This document shows positions 20,022 through 31,244 of a DNA stretch of 64,000 nucleotides, piece after piece (the first letter of the stretch is position 1; each line of letters opens with the position of its first letter). The notes beneath the pieces were generated by a model, which saw only the letters and a list, made by a program, of their open reading frames with translations, had not been told where the DNA came from and ran no database searches. Location: positions 1-64,000 of the forward strand of contig CP073042.1 in the NCBI GenBank assembly GCA_018114805.1, written 5' to 3'. This DNA comes from Candidatus Streptomyces philanthi (GTDB lineage Bacteria > Actinomycetota > Actinomycetes > Streptomycetales > Streptomycetaceae). The translations under genes were made by a program, and so were the position numbers.

Positions 20022-23000
20022 TCAGTTGAGGGTCAGGAAGGAGCCCGCCTCGTTGGCGTACTCGATCCAGGCGCCGGACAGGGCGTTCGTTGGGACGCCG
20101 GACCAGGCGGCGGTCAGGTCGGTCGGCACGCCGGGGGTGACGCGGGCCCGGTCGGGCGTGACCGTGACCTTGCCGGTGGCGGGGCTGTCCGCGGTGATGT
20201 GGTTCACCTGATAGGTTTACGGAGTGACGGTGTCGTCCTCGGCCCCGATCGCGACCGGGGACACGAAGATACCGTCGGCCGTGGGATGCGGCACGGTGAT
20301 GGTGACCGTTCCGTCGCTGTCGGGGATGGCGGTTTGGACGTCCTGGAGGACCCCGTCGACCTTGTTGCCCCACAGGACGCCCGTGATCGTGTCCTTCGCC
20401 GCGTCGAAGCGGACCGTGATCTGCGATGCCTTGGTGCCGGAGGGGATCTCGGCGTCGTAGGAGATCTGCGACGTCGCGGTCAGGGTGCCCTCGGTGGCGG
20501 CCGTGGTGACCGATCCGTAGGCGGTGGCCGTCAGGGTGCTGGTGGCCAGGGTGACCGAGAATGTGGTAGAGCCGCTGGAGCCGGAGCCCTTGATCTCGGC
20601 GGGGGCGCGGACGATCTGCGGGGTGACGACGATCGGGCTGCGGACGCTGGTGCGGCCGGAGGTCCAGGTGAGGGCCCCGGTGTCGGCGCGTCCTCCCTGC
20701 GCGGTGGTCACGTCCAGGGTGACGGTGAAGGTGCGCTTCTGGCCGGGGTGGCTGAAGTGCAGCACGGACGGGCTCACGGTGGCTTTGATGCCGGGGAGGT
20801 CCACTCGGGCGCGGTAGGTGCCAGCCGTGGTCGCGGTGACGGTGCGGGTGACGGTCTGCTTGCCGAAGAGGTCGCCGATGGCTATGGACGGGTAGTTGAG
20901 GTCGCTCGGGTCGATGGCCTTGACGCCGGTTCCGGTGTCCACGCCGGAGCCCTCGAGGTAGGCGAGCCAGTCCCGCTCACCCGAGTCGTAGACGAGTCCG
21001 GGCCGCAGCATGGCCCGTGCGTCCACCTCGCCGGCGCCCTGCGCGAAGGCGTCGTCGCTGTTCCTGCCGTCCGGGGTCTTCGTCGGCGTGGCGGTGGTCA
21101 TCATGGCCGACTTGATGCTCATCGGGGACCAGGTGGGGTGCTCCGAGAGGTAGAGCGCCGCCAGGCCGCTGATGTGCGGGGTGGCCATGGAGGTGCCGGA
21201 GTAGTAGTCGAAGTCGTGGCCCTTGTTTCCGTCCGGGGACACGGCCGCGAGGATCGTGACGCCGGGCGCGGTGATGTAGGGCTTGAGCAGGTCGCCGTTG
21301 CCGACGAGTGAGGGGCCGCGCGAGGAGAAGTCGGCCACCTGCGGGTAGACGTACGAGGTGCCTCCCTCGGTGAGGGTGGCGGTGGCTCCGCTGGTGGCGG
21401 CGTAGGTGCGCACGGGGGCCGCGTCCGCGTTGTCGAGGTGGACGGCCGGCACGCTGTGCAGATCGCCGTCCGTGCTCTCGTTGCCGGGGTTCACCAGGAC
21501 GAGGCCGATGCCGCCGGCCCGCTTGACCTCGGCGGACTTGTCGGGGCGGCCGTTGACGCCCCGTTCGCAGACGACGATCTTCCCGGCCGTGCGGGCGGAG
21601 TCGAGGGAGTTCGGCATGCAGTAGTCTGCGTAGACGTCCACGGTGTCGGGGTCCCGGACAGCGGAGCCCAGGACGAGCGGGGCGGGGCCGACCTGCCGGT
21701 GATGCCGGTGTAGCTGGAGTCGTTGCCGAGGGTCACCGTGCCGGTATGCGACTTGATGGTGCCGGCGGCGACCGTGGTGGTCCAGGGCGCGGTGTTGTCG
21801 AGGCTGGACGCCTTCGGGCCGGAGTTGCCCGCGGCGGTGGCGACGAAGACTCCGGCCGTGGCGGCGTTGCGGAACGCGACCTGCACCGGGTTGTCGTACG
21901 TGCTCTCGAACGTGCCGCCGACCAAGTAGTTGATGACGTCCACGCCGTCGGCGACGGCTTGGTCGACGGGGGCAACGATTTCGCTGGTCAGACCGCCGTC
22001 CGACTGGCCGTCCTTGCTCTGCCACAGGGCCTTGTAGACGGCGATGGTGGCTGCGGGGGCCACGCCAGAGACGGTGCCGAGGTCCTCACCGTCGACCTTG
22101 GCGCGGACGTTGGCGTTGCCGGCCGCGGTGGCTGCCGTGTGGGTGCCGTGGCCCTGGCTGTGGCGCGGGGAGACGTATCCAGCCCGGTTGGACTCCGGAA
22201 CGACGTCGAACCAGGCGTCGCCGAAGTAGCGCGCGCTGATGACCTTCTCGTTGCAGGCCGCGGCGGTGAAGCTGTCGCCGGTCTGGCAGGTGCCCTTCAA
22301 GGTGCCGCCGTCCGCCTTGTGCATCACGGTGGTTGCGCCCACGCGGTAGGGGCGGTGTCGGTCCTTCTTGCCGGGTTTGCGGGAACTCAGGGCCGGGGCG
22401 TCGAAGGAGGGGTTCTCGGGCCAGATGCCCGTGTCGATGTCGCCGATGACGATGCCCTTACCGGCTTCGGCGGTCCCGCCGAGGGCCTTCCACAGCCCCT
22501 TGCGGCCGGAGAGTCCGAGGAAGTCGGTGGAGTTCCGGTCGTCGGTGGCCTGGTGGAACCGGTCGGGGGCGATGTGCAGGACGCTCTTGGTGTGGGCGAG
22601 GCGCACCAGTTGGCGGGCGTCGAGCCGGGCGCTGAAGGTGTTGGTGGTGACCGCGTAGTGCTGCCGGACGGTGGCCCCGACCTTCTTGGCGACACGGGTC
22701 TGTTGGCCCGTCAGGTGGGTGCGGTACCGCTTGGCGGCGGCCGATGCGACATCGAGCTTGCCGCCCCCAGCGGGCTTCGTGGTAGGGATGTCGCCTACCC
22801 CCGCCATCGTAGGCGACCAGGGGCTCGTCGGCGAGCGTGACCAGGTAGGTGCCGGTGGCGGATTCGGCGACCGGAGCCGTGGCGGGGATGGCGGTGGCGG
22901 ACGTGGCGAGGGGAAGGCTTAGCGCGGCAAGGGCGGTGGTGAGCAAGGCGGCGAGGGCGGCTCGCCAGTTGCGCGATGTTCTTCGCGGCAGGGGTGACAC
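20022..23000 (-). pseudogene. Secreted S8 (subtilisin-like) serine protease, interrupted
   Basis: GTG 23000 with GAGGAG ribosome site. A signal peptide (ALAALLTTALAALSLPLATS) and an inhibitor-I9-like propeptide (GTYLVTLADEP ... QHYAVTTNTFSARLDARQL) precede the catalytic domain: Asp in IVIGDIDTGIWPENPSFD, His in RHSQGHGTHTAATAAGN, oxyanion Asn in VATAAGNSGP and Ser in YYSGTSMATPHISGLAAL. A protease-associated insert (GKIVVCERGVNGRPDKSAEV) lies between His and Ser, as in cucumisin-type subtilases, followed by a fibronectin-III-like tail. Frame changes occur near 22805 and 21690, and an in-frame TAA (20217-20219) precedes the last 61 residues. Role: extracellular protein degradation. It is tandem with the thermolysin-like gene on the same strand, 334 bp downstream of it. 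Confidence 0.85.
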
Positions 23001-23333
23001 GGACTCTCCTCATGGATTTCCACGCACGCCGGAGAGACAAGCACGGATGCCCGTCTGAGGCGTGCGTTGGGGGCGGGGAATCTCCGAACCACCAGGCAGC
23101 AGGGGTGGCTGACGGGTGGTCCGGGGCGAATGGACGCTATTTCTTCCCTGTATTGGGTGGTTTGACTGGCCGGGAAGACATTCGCGATCTATCTGTCATG
23201 CACGCGTCAGGCAGATGGCCGGTTGAAATGTCGTAGCGGGAGCAGAACCGCCCCCGCGCATGCGGTGGGTTCCGCGGCCGGAGCACCCGAGCGGGGCTCC
23301 GGCAGCGAGAGCACTGATGGTGAGCGGGACCGG

Positions 23334-25483
23334 TCAGCCGATGGCGATCTGGTCGATCAGGAAGATGGTGGACAGGTAGATGTCTTCGGTGCCGGCGAAC
23401 TCCAGCTTCACGGATTGGCCCTTGTAGGCAGACAGGTCGACGGTCTTCTGGACGTATCCGGAGCTCGCGTTGGCGTTGGAGTAGGTGGCCAGTGTGATGC
23501 CGTTGATCTTGACCTTGAGGGTGTCGTAGGCGGCTTAGCCGGACTCCTGGGTGGAGACATTCAGCCAGAAGGTGAGCTTGGGGGTGCCGGTGGCGGGCAC
23601 CGCGATGTTCGACTGGGACACGGACTCGACGGCGTCGGCCCCGTAGCCCATCATCCAGGCGTACCAGGACCCGTCACGCGCCGGCTGCAGAGACGAGTTG
23701 GTGATGTTGTGGCTCTGAGTCCAGCCGCTGGTGCCCTGCTCAAAGCTGCCGTTGGTCAGCGCGTTCCCGCTGGGGGGATCGGCCGGATCAGGGGTGGGGG
23801 CGCCGGTGCCGAGGTCGGGCAGTGCGGTGCCGACGCTGACGGCCGCCCACGCCTTGGAGACGAGGTAGCGCTCCTGGGAGTTGGTGCCGTACAGGTCGGC
23901 GGCTGCCTGCAGGGTGGCGGTGCGGGCGCCGGCGTAGTTGGTGGTGGAGGTCATGTAGGTGGTCAGCGCGCGATACCAGACCGCGGCGGCCTTGTCCTTT
24001 CCGATGCCCGCGAAGGTGTCGTTGTTGCAGGTGGTGCCGTTGTGCGAGCGTCCGCCGATGGTCTTGGCGCCGGTGGCTTCGGCGGCCAGGTAGAAGAAGT
24101 GGTTGCCGATGCCGGAGGAGAGGTGCACGTCCGCCGAGCCGGCGTTGGAGTTCCAGCAGGACAGGGACCTGCCGTCGGCGGCGGGGTTGTCCATCCGGCG
24201 CATGTATCCGCCGGACATGTTGAGCTTCTCGCCGATGTAGTAGTCGCCCGGGTCGCCGGCGTTGTTGGCGTAGAACTCGACCATGGTGCCGAAGATGTCG
24301 CTGGTGGCCTCGTTGAGGCCGCCGGACTCGCCGGAGTAGGTGAGGTTGGCGGTGGCGGCGGTGACACCGTGGGTCATCTCGTGGCCGCCCACGTCGAGCG
24401 TGGCGAGCGGGGTGTTGCCGTTCTGCGAGGAGCCGTCGCCGAAGTACATGCAGAAGCAGTTGTCGTCATAGAAGGCGTTCAGCAGGTTGGTGTCGACGTG
24501 GACGTAGGCGCGGGCGCCGCGGCCGTCGTTGCGGATGCCGGAGCGGTTAAAGGAATTCTGTGTAGTAGTCCCAGGTCTTCGCCAGGCCGTAGGAGGTGTC
24601 CACGGCGGCGCTCTCGCGGCTGGACGTGGTGCCGTTGCCCCCAGGAGTTGGTGGTCTTGGAGAAGGCCCGGGCGTTCTGCCTGGGGTTCGACTGGGGGCT
24701 GTTGTAGGAGTCGTAGACGATCGTGCCGCCGTGCGCGGGGTCGGTGAGGGTGTAGCCGCTGCCGGTTTGGGTGGTCTCGATGGAGACCTGGCCGGAGGCG
24801 ACGCCGTTGCCGGTGCCCGTGACGTTGTGGCGCAGCTCGTACTGGTCCAGCGGCGCGCCGGTGGTAGCGTCGACGATCACCGCCTCCCGCGAGGTGGGGC
24901 CGGTCTCGCCCTCGCCGGTGACGGTCGAGCGGTAGGCGAGGACGGGGATCTTGCCGACCGCGTATACCACCAGGGTGCTGTCCTTGCTTCCTGCCTTCGC
25001 CTTCTTTACGTGCTTGGCGTGCTTCACGGCCTTGGCAGAGGCAGCGACCGCCGTCAGCTTCGGGGTCGTACCGGCGACCCGGATCGCGCCCTGGTGCGCC
25101 AGGTCCGATCCGGTGATCGTGCCGTCCTCGGCGAGGTGCACCACCAGGTCGCCGCCGATCACCGGCAGGCCCCTGTAGGTGCGGTCGTAGCGCGCGTGCC
25201 GGGAGCCGTCGGCGTCGATCAGCACGTCCTTGGCCACCAGGCGCTCGTCAGGGGCCAGACCGAGCTCGCGGGCGGTCGCGGCCGCGTTCCGGCCGGCCGT
25301 ACGTATCGCCTCGCCACGCGTGTCGGCCGTAATCGCCTTGAACCCGGCGCCGGGCTGGGCGGCGGAGGTGCCGGCGGCCGCGGCGGACTGGGGGACGGCG
25401 GTGGACTGGGTGGCCACCATGGTCACGGAACCCAATGCGAGGGCTGCCGGGACACCGGCAGCCAGGGCGTTTTTGCGGTACAT
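23334..25483 (-). pseudogene. Secreted thermolysin-like (M4) metalloprotease, interrupted
   Basis: Start ATG 25483 (MYRKNALAAGVPAALALGSV) with a GGAAAG site; signal peptide, then an FTP/PepSY-type propeptide (YDRTYRGLPVIGGDLVVHL). Zinc motif HEMTH in DVGGHEMTHGVTAATANL, third ligand Glu in GGLNEATSDIFG, catalytic His in ADVHLSSGIGNHFF. The tail (NALTNGSFEQGTSGWTQ) is a jelly-roll secretion/binding domain. Frames change near 24640 and 24555, and an in-frame TAA (23535-23537) falls where Tyr would fit, after which VQKTVDLSAYKGQSVKLEF runs to 23334. It is divergent from the LAL regulator at 25664, across a 180-bp promoter region, which suggests regulation by it. Confidence 0.85.
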
Positions 25484-25663
25484 GACAAATCTTTCCACCG
25501 GACCTGGTCGGGGAGTTGCCGCAGGACGTCACCTGGAGTGCGGGGGAGGTGTTCGGCGGCAGTTGGCTCGGTTGTGGCACGAGGCTAGAGATGCGGAGAG
25601 CGGCCGACATCGGGGCAACCCCTTGATCTGGACGGGGAGGCCCGGCGGGCGCACCATGGCCCG

Positions 25664-28373
25664 ATGCCAGACTCCGAGATGTGGAGCAGCACGGCCCACG
25701 AGGCCGGTTCCGTGCTGCCGGTGGTACCGGAAGACGTGCACGACATCCGCCGGGTGGTCCTGTTCGGGCCGCCCGGAAGCGGCAAGACCACCGCGGCCGG
25801 GGTACTGGGACGGCGGTCGGGCCTGCCAGTTCTCCGGTTGGCCCCGGGCCCACAGGACACCGTGATCCCGTACACCGGGCTGCTCGAACTCGCTCTGGCA
25901 CTACCGGCCCTGCCCGCTACACGGGAGCTGGCGGCGGCACTCGACGAGACCGCCGGCCGGTCCGGTTCTCCGGACGATGATGCCGGTCGGGCACTTCGGC
26001 TGCGCCGTCTGACCGCTGCTCTGCTGCGGGAGGCACCGCCCATGACGCTGATGGTGGACAACGCCCAGTGGCTGGACTCGGCCAGTGCGGCCGTCCTGGG
26101 CTGGGCGCTGCGCCTGGCCCCGGACCTTCCCGTCATCGCGGTCGAGCGCACCTGGCGCCCGGGGGCCACAGACCACTGGTGCGGGGAGGACGCGTGCGCA
26201 GCACGCGTCCCGCCTCTGACGGCCCCTCAGATCGCGACTCTGCTGTCTCCGTACCGGCTTCGCCCCCCGCGAGGTCACGCGCATCCATGCCCGCAGCGGC
26301 GGGAACCCGGCCCTGGCCCTGGCGCTGGCCGATGCCTCGCGCCCGCTCCCGGACCGGGAGGGTGTCAGCGAGTCGGCCCTGCCGCCGACGGTCCGCCGAC
26401 TGGTGGGTGAGTGGCTGGACGAGGTACCGGTCCAGGTACAGGAACTGCTGACGTTCGCCGCACTTGATGACCGGCCCGACCTCGAACTGCTCGGCCGCCT
26501 CGCCGGCCCGGCAGCCGAGGCCCTCCTCGCCCAGGCCGAGGCAGCGGGACTGTTCGACATCGGACGGGCGGACGGGAGCGTGCGGTTCATCGCCTCCGCG
26601 ATCGGCACGGAACTCGCGACGCGGCTGCCGGGCGATGCGCGCAGGCTCCTGCACGCCCGCCTGGCCAAGGCCAGCCACGACAGCGTCCGCCGCGACCGGC
26701 ACACCGTGCTGGCCGGCCGACGCCGACGACCCGCGGTCGGCCCGCCGCGCCGCCGTACGCGCCCAGCAGCGCGGAGACCACGTACTCGCGACGGAGCTCT
26801 CCCTCCTCGCCGCCCAGCGCACCCCGCACGACGACGGCGACCTGCTCACCGAACGGGCCCTGACCGCCGTACGCGACGCCGCCCACTACGGCGACCTTCC
26901 CCCGCGCTCGAGTCGCCGCCCGCCTCGTCCTGAGCCACGACACCACCCCGGACCAGCGCGTCGATGCCCTCATCACCCTGATCGACGCAAGCGGCCAGCA
27001 CCTGTACAGCGCGGACGAACTGTTCGCCGACGCACTCCACACGGCGGCCGGACGATCCGGCCTCACCGCGCAGATCCTCATCCGCCAATCCATCTGGGCC
27101 AACGTCAACGAGGGTGACCCCCACCGGGCGTGTGCCCTGGCCAGCCAGGCCACCGCCCTTGCCGAGAGCGCCGGCGACACCACAACCGCCGTCATGGCCC
27201 TCACGATGCAGGCCCGCCTTCAACGCGTCGTCGGCCATCCCAACGCCGGGACCATGCTCGGTCGTGCCCTGACCCTGCTACGCGCCGCCTCCATCCCAGT
27301 CAACGGCACACCCCAGCACCTCGCCGCCCGGCACGCCCTCTTCGACGACCGCCCCGACGAGGCCCGCACCACGCTGCTCCCGCTGCTTGTGAAGCCGAAC
27401 GGACGGGAGACGCCGAGGCGACCGTGGACATCCTGCGCAGCCTCGCCGAGGCCGAACTCCGCGCCGGACGGTGCACCAGAGCACTCGACCACGCCCACCG
27501 CGCCCAGGCCCTCACCGACGGGACCGCCCTGTCGGCCGCACCGGCCTGCTACACCTCCGCCCTCGTAACGGGCACCGCCCGGCACACCACCGACCTCGCC
27601 CTCGTCCACGCACGCCGCGGAGCCGCCCGGCAGGAGGACAACAAGGTCCCTCTCCCGCAACCTCTTCGCCCTCGGCCACCTCCTCCTGGCCACCGGCCGC
27701 CCCAAAGAAGCCCTGGAGGCCCTGGAAGAGGTCCGCGCACTGGAGGAGCTCCAGCAGGTCCGCGACCCGTCCGTCCTGCGCTGGCACCCCGAACTCGCCG
27801 AGACCCTCATCGCCGTCGGCCACCTCGGCCAGGCCCAGAGCCTCCTGGACGACACCCGCCGCACCGCGACCGCCCTAGGCAGGGACACTGTCCTTCCCTC
27901 CCTCGAACGTGCCCAGGCACTCCTGGACGCCGCCCGCGGCCACTACGACACCGCGGCCCGGCGCCTCACCGACGCGGCCGACCGCCTCCGCCACCTCCCC
28001 CTCGAACGCGGCAGGGCCCTCCTAGCGCTCAGCCACGCCCGAACGCCGCGGACGCCGCCGCGCCAGCGCCCGCGCCGCCGCGCAAAGCGACGCCGACCTC
28101 TTCACCGTCCACCAGGCCCACCCCTGGGCCGAAACCGCCGCGCACACCCTCCGCCGGCTGGAAGCCACCCCCACGGACCACAACGCCCGCCCCCGCCTCA
28201 CCCCGGCCGAACAGCGCTGCGCCGAACTCGCCGCCGCCGGAGCGAGCAACCGCGACATCGCCACCACCCTCAACGTCGGCGTCAAGACGGTCGAAGCGAC
28301 CCTCACCCGCGTCTACAGGAAACTCGGCCTGCACTCACGCTTCCAACTCGCACACCGTCACACCAGCACGTGA
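25664..28373 (+). pseudogene. LuxR-family (LAL) ATPase-type regulator, many frameshifts
   Basis: Large regulator. N-terminal Walker A VVLFGPPGSGKTTAAGVLG and Walker B-like MTLMVDNAQWLDSASA; a long helical middle; C-terminal LuxR helix-turn-helix LTPAEQRCAELAAAGASNRD then TLNVGVKTVEATLTRVYRKL. Corrected length is about 900 residues, usual for LAL proteins. I count at least six frame changes (for example near 26260, 26710, 26900, 27400, 27650 and 28040), the densest in the window, so it may be truly decayed. Start ATG 25664. Its divergent position from the M4 protease suggests it controls the protease pair. Confidence 0.75.
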
Positions 28374-28508
28374 GTGATCCGCCCCGACGGCCCCGGAAGC
28401 CGCCGGGTTCAGTCGTGTACCGGGCGACGACGTCGGGCCCGCACCACCGATCGAGTCCGCCGTCGGCAGGCGGACGGCCTCCGGCCACAGCACGACGTCG
28501 TTTCGCGG

Positions 28509-28954
28509 TTACGGGGTGCCGGCACGGGCAGTCGCGCGGGTCCAGGTGTTCATGATGATGAAGGTCTTGGTGCCCTCCACTGTGCCGGTCCGGCGCACGG
28601 CGTTGATCACCTGCTGAAGATGCTTCACGTCCCGGACCCGGAGCCTGAGCAGAGCGTCGGAGGTGCCGGCGATGCTGTGGCTCTCCTCGATCTCCGGGAT
28701 GCTCTCGGCGAATGCCCTCGACCTCGTCGCTGTCAGTCGCGCCGAGCAGCCGGATCTCGATGAACGCCTGAAGCATGCCCGCCCGGCCGTCCTCGATGAC
28801 CGCGGTGTAGCCGCGGATCATGCCCGCCCTCTCCATGCGCTCGATGCGGCGCGCACGGAGCCGACGAGAGTCCCACAGCACACGCGATCTCCGACACGGG
28901 CGCTCGCCCGTCCTTGCGGAGGATGTTCAGTATGTGACGGTCGATCGCGTCCAC
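28509..28954 (-). pseudogene. Lrp/AsnC-family regulator, frameshifted
   Basis: GTG 28954 preceded by GGGGAG starts VDAIDRHILNILRKDGRAPV, the Lrp helix-turn-helix; it continues RRIERMERAGMIRGYTAVIE and the sensor (RAM) domain AGMLQAFIEIRLLGATDSDE, ending FIIMNTWTRATARAGTP at 28509. Corrected length is about 148 residues, normal for the family. Frames change near 28870 (at CAVGLSS) and near 28710. It normally binds an amino acid and controls a neighbouring transport or catabolic gene; none is recognisable here. Convergent with the LAL gene. Confidence 0.7.
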
Positions 28955-29695
28955 GGCCAACTCCCCGACTCGTGCGCGCCACGCACGAGTCGCGCGCCGA
29001 AAGCTCCCCTGTTCCTTGCAGGTCGAGTGAACCACGCTCGACATATGCGTGATGATGCTCGGCCTGTCGCCTGGAGACCGTCGTCCTGTCATCGTCGTGG
29101 TGTCCGGGTGATCCCCGGCAAGAGGCCCGCACCGGCCAACCCCTACGGTGCGGACTCCGACCAGGTGACAGGTGCACGGGCATCCCCAGCACCCCGCGGG
29201 CGGCCCCACATCCTGAGGCCGGCCGGGTACCGAACCAGGCCCGTCGGCAGCGATCACCGCGCGGGGCACAAGAGCTGACTTCTACGACACGATCACGAAT
29301 CTGTGCTGTACCTGATCCGTTGCGCCGCCACGACGCGTGGTGAGCATGGGATCGGAGTGTCAGCGGTATCGGCTGGGCTTCGGGTCTCGTGACCACTGGC
29401 GCGGCCGGGTGGTGTGACGTGGCGGATCGGGCCGAGCTACTGCCAATGGCACTTCGGTTGTGAGCCATTTGCTTCCGCCGGTTCGGTTGAGCGGAGCTGC
29501 GCCAGTTGAGAACCTCGGCGGAGTCCTCGGCGCTGTCGAGCTCCTGCTGGGTGCTCACCTCGGTAACAGGAGACGTCGGGGATTGTGGCCGGCGGTCTTG
29601 GCCTGCGCCAGGGCGGTGGTCACAGCGGTTCAGATGGGGTCGGTATCCGGACACCGTGGGTGGGACGACCACGCGAATGTTCTGTTTGTAGCGGC
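28955..29695. other. No recognised gene upstream of the Lrp regulator
   Basis: About 740 bp. Open frames exist on both strands but none shows a start with ribosome site or a motif I can name. The plus strand from about 29400 may hold a degraded 5' part of the IS5-type transposase whose end is recognisable after 29700. Confidence 0.35.
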
Positions 29696-29699
29696 GGGC

Positions 29700-29938
29700 G
29701 GTTGCGGCTCGTGGCGCGCGGAGGCCCCTGGCTGAACACCGGCATCAAGCACAGACCACAGCAGGAACTCGCACCCACCGAGAGGACCCGCAACCGTGCC
29801 GTGGATACGGCACGGGTATCGGTCGAGCGCGGTATCGGCCGCCTGAAGTCCTGGCGGATCTTCTGCAGATCCGGGTGCAGTCCCAACCGCATGACGTCAG
29901 TCGCCAAGGCCGTCCTCACTCTGGAGCGACAACGCTGA
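29700..29938 (+). pseudogene. IS5-family transposase, C-terminal fragment
   Basis: Reads [20 protein letters not shown], then [19 protein letters not shown] and [15 protein letters not shown] before a stop at 29938. The [12 protein letters not shown] segment, with its glutamate, is the end of the DDE catalytic domain in IS5/HARBI-like transposases. The first two catalytic Asp residues are not present in frame. The fragment's end overlaps the end of the TniQ gene on the opposite strand (29916), so insertion of this IS may have trimmed that gene. Confidence 0.6.
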
Positions 29939-30712
29939 AGAAGCTCAGTGACTGCTTCCGGCTGCGTCGCTCCTTCTTGAGCCGATTGGAACGCCTGCTG
30001 TGACAGAGGGGTGAGCAGGTGAGGCGTATTTGCTTGTTGCGTCCTGGTTCCAGCGGCCCGGAGCATTCGGTGCAGGCTGTCGGGTGTACCGGAGAGGGAT
30101 GGACCCGGCTGCTCGGCGGCGCATGTAGGCGATGTGGCCGCAGCGGTTGGAGCAATCGTTGCCGGCCGGCTTCGAGCGGAGCGTCGCAGACGCCGCAGGA
30201 CAGGTTCGGCGGGGTCGGGGCGCGGTTGGCCTCAGCCTTTTCGCGTCGGCGCTGGCGTTCGGCGTCTTGACGACAGGAATCCGAGCACCAGAGGCGCGTT
30301 GCTCCGCGGGGGACGAAGGTCAGCTTCTCGCCGCAGCCTGGGCAGGCTGCGTGTTCTCCTCCTTCTGTGGCTTCGGGTTCCGTCTTCTGTATGCCTCCTG
30401 TCGGCATGCCTGGGAGCAGGTCTGCCGCGGGCTGCCGCCGACAGGCTGGAACGTGACGACCCCGCATGCGACGCACTGCCTGCTCAAAAGGATCTTTTTG
30501 AGGGAAGAAGGCTCGCGGCCGACCACGGCGGCAAGTCGTTCCCAGCTGGGTGATCCGTTCCAGGACCAGGGGGGATCAACGAGATAGCGGCGCAGGTATG
30601 AGGTCTTGATGTGATTGGCGGTGGCGAGGCGTTCGATGAAGGACGTGAGCCCTTCGCCGGCGACCGGCCGGATCTGTCTGGGGAGCCGGGAGGGGAGGTG
30701 GGACATGGTCAT
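29916..30712 (-). pseudogene. tniQ: TniQ-like transposition targeting protein with zinc ribbons, frameshifted
   Basis: ATG 30712 overlaps the upstream stop (ATGA). The first ~75 residues LPRQIRPVAGEGLTSFIERL ... WERLAAVVGREPSSLKK match the TniQ/TnsD N-terminus. They are followed by Cys pairs typical of zinc ribbons: QCVACG...TCSQAC, then after a frame change near 30350 CPGCG...WCSDSC, CGVC, and CTEC...TCSPLC, each ending in a basic stretch. TniQ selects target sites in Tn7-like elements; the ribbons are likely DNA-binding. It lies at the right end of the 12-kb transposon, as expected for a transposition gene. Confidence 0.6.
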
Positions 30713-31015
30713 TTGAGGTGGTGCGGCCGGTGCTGTCGTGGTTGATGCTGGAGCGCGAGGCGGATGTGGCGGCGGTTCAGCTGTGGGAAGCGGCGGCGGA
30801 GAGCGTTCCGGTGGACGCCGTTGTGGAGTGCGTCTCCGAGCGCGAGGAGGAGGTCGACCCGATCGTTGAGGCTGGGCAGTGCGCGGTCGACCCGCTGCGG
30901 GAACGGCCCGGTCCGGTTGGGGTCGGTGTTGACGCGTCCTGGTGCGTCGGGCAGGGCGTCGACGGTGCTGTTCGTGAGTTGGGCGAGCCGGTGCGGGTCT
31001 GGTGTTCGGCTGCTG
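30709..31015 (-). pseudogene. C-terminal part of an unidentified transposition gene
   Basis: A helical stretch (AQLTNSTVDALPDAPGRV, LPSLNDRVDLLLALGDALHN, RNALRRRFPQLNRRHIRLAL) ends at 30709, overlapping the tniQ start. Its position directly upstream of tniQ would suit the end of TnsC/TniB or of another TniQ-type protein, but I see no ATPase motif. It appears fused to the TnsA-like piece by an internal deletion. Confidence 0.35.
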
Positions 31016-31019
31016 GGCC

Positions 31020-31244
31020 ACCCTTGTTCCCCCGGAATCCGCGTACAGGCGCTACGTCCTCGAACCGGACATCCCACCCGGATCCCAGCGCAATGCGTCG
31101 ACGCCGACCGCTGTCGAAGAAGTCCAGGTCAAAGGCGTTTAGCGCAGGATCGCCGTACGCGCCTACCGGTTCCCCCGCCGTCTCCCCAGACAGCAGCCGT
31201 AAATAATCACTCAACCTTCGGTGAGAAAACCTAGCGGTCACCAA
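31020..31244 (-). pseudogene. TnsA-like endonuclease, N-terminal remnant
   Basis: Reads ALNAFDLDFFDSGRRRRIAL, GWDVRFEDVAPVRGFRGNKG and then changes to unrelated sequence. The WxVxFExVxPVRxFxxxxG pattern is the start of actinobacterial TnsA-type proteins, upstream of the catalytic GYESWLERD segment, which is missing here. The open frame extends to 31244 but its first residues overlap the transposon-end repeats, so the true start is probably an internal codon near 31163. TnsA cleaves the 5' ends in cut-and-paste Tn7 transposition. Confidence 0.5.

Noticed and set aside
23223..24707. Long plus-strand open frame opposite the M4 protease
   Set aside because: Gly/Val/Ala-rich shadow without ribosome site; the opposite strand carries the HEMTH zinc protease.
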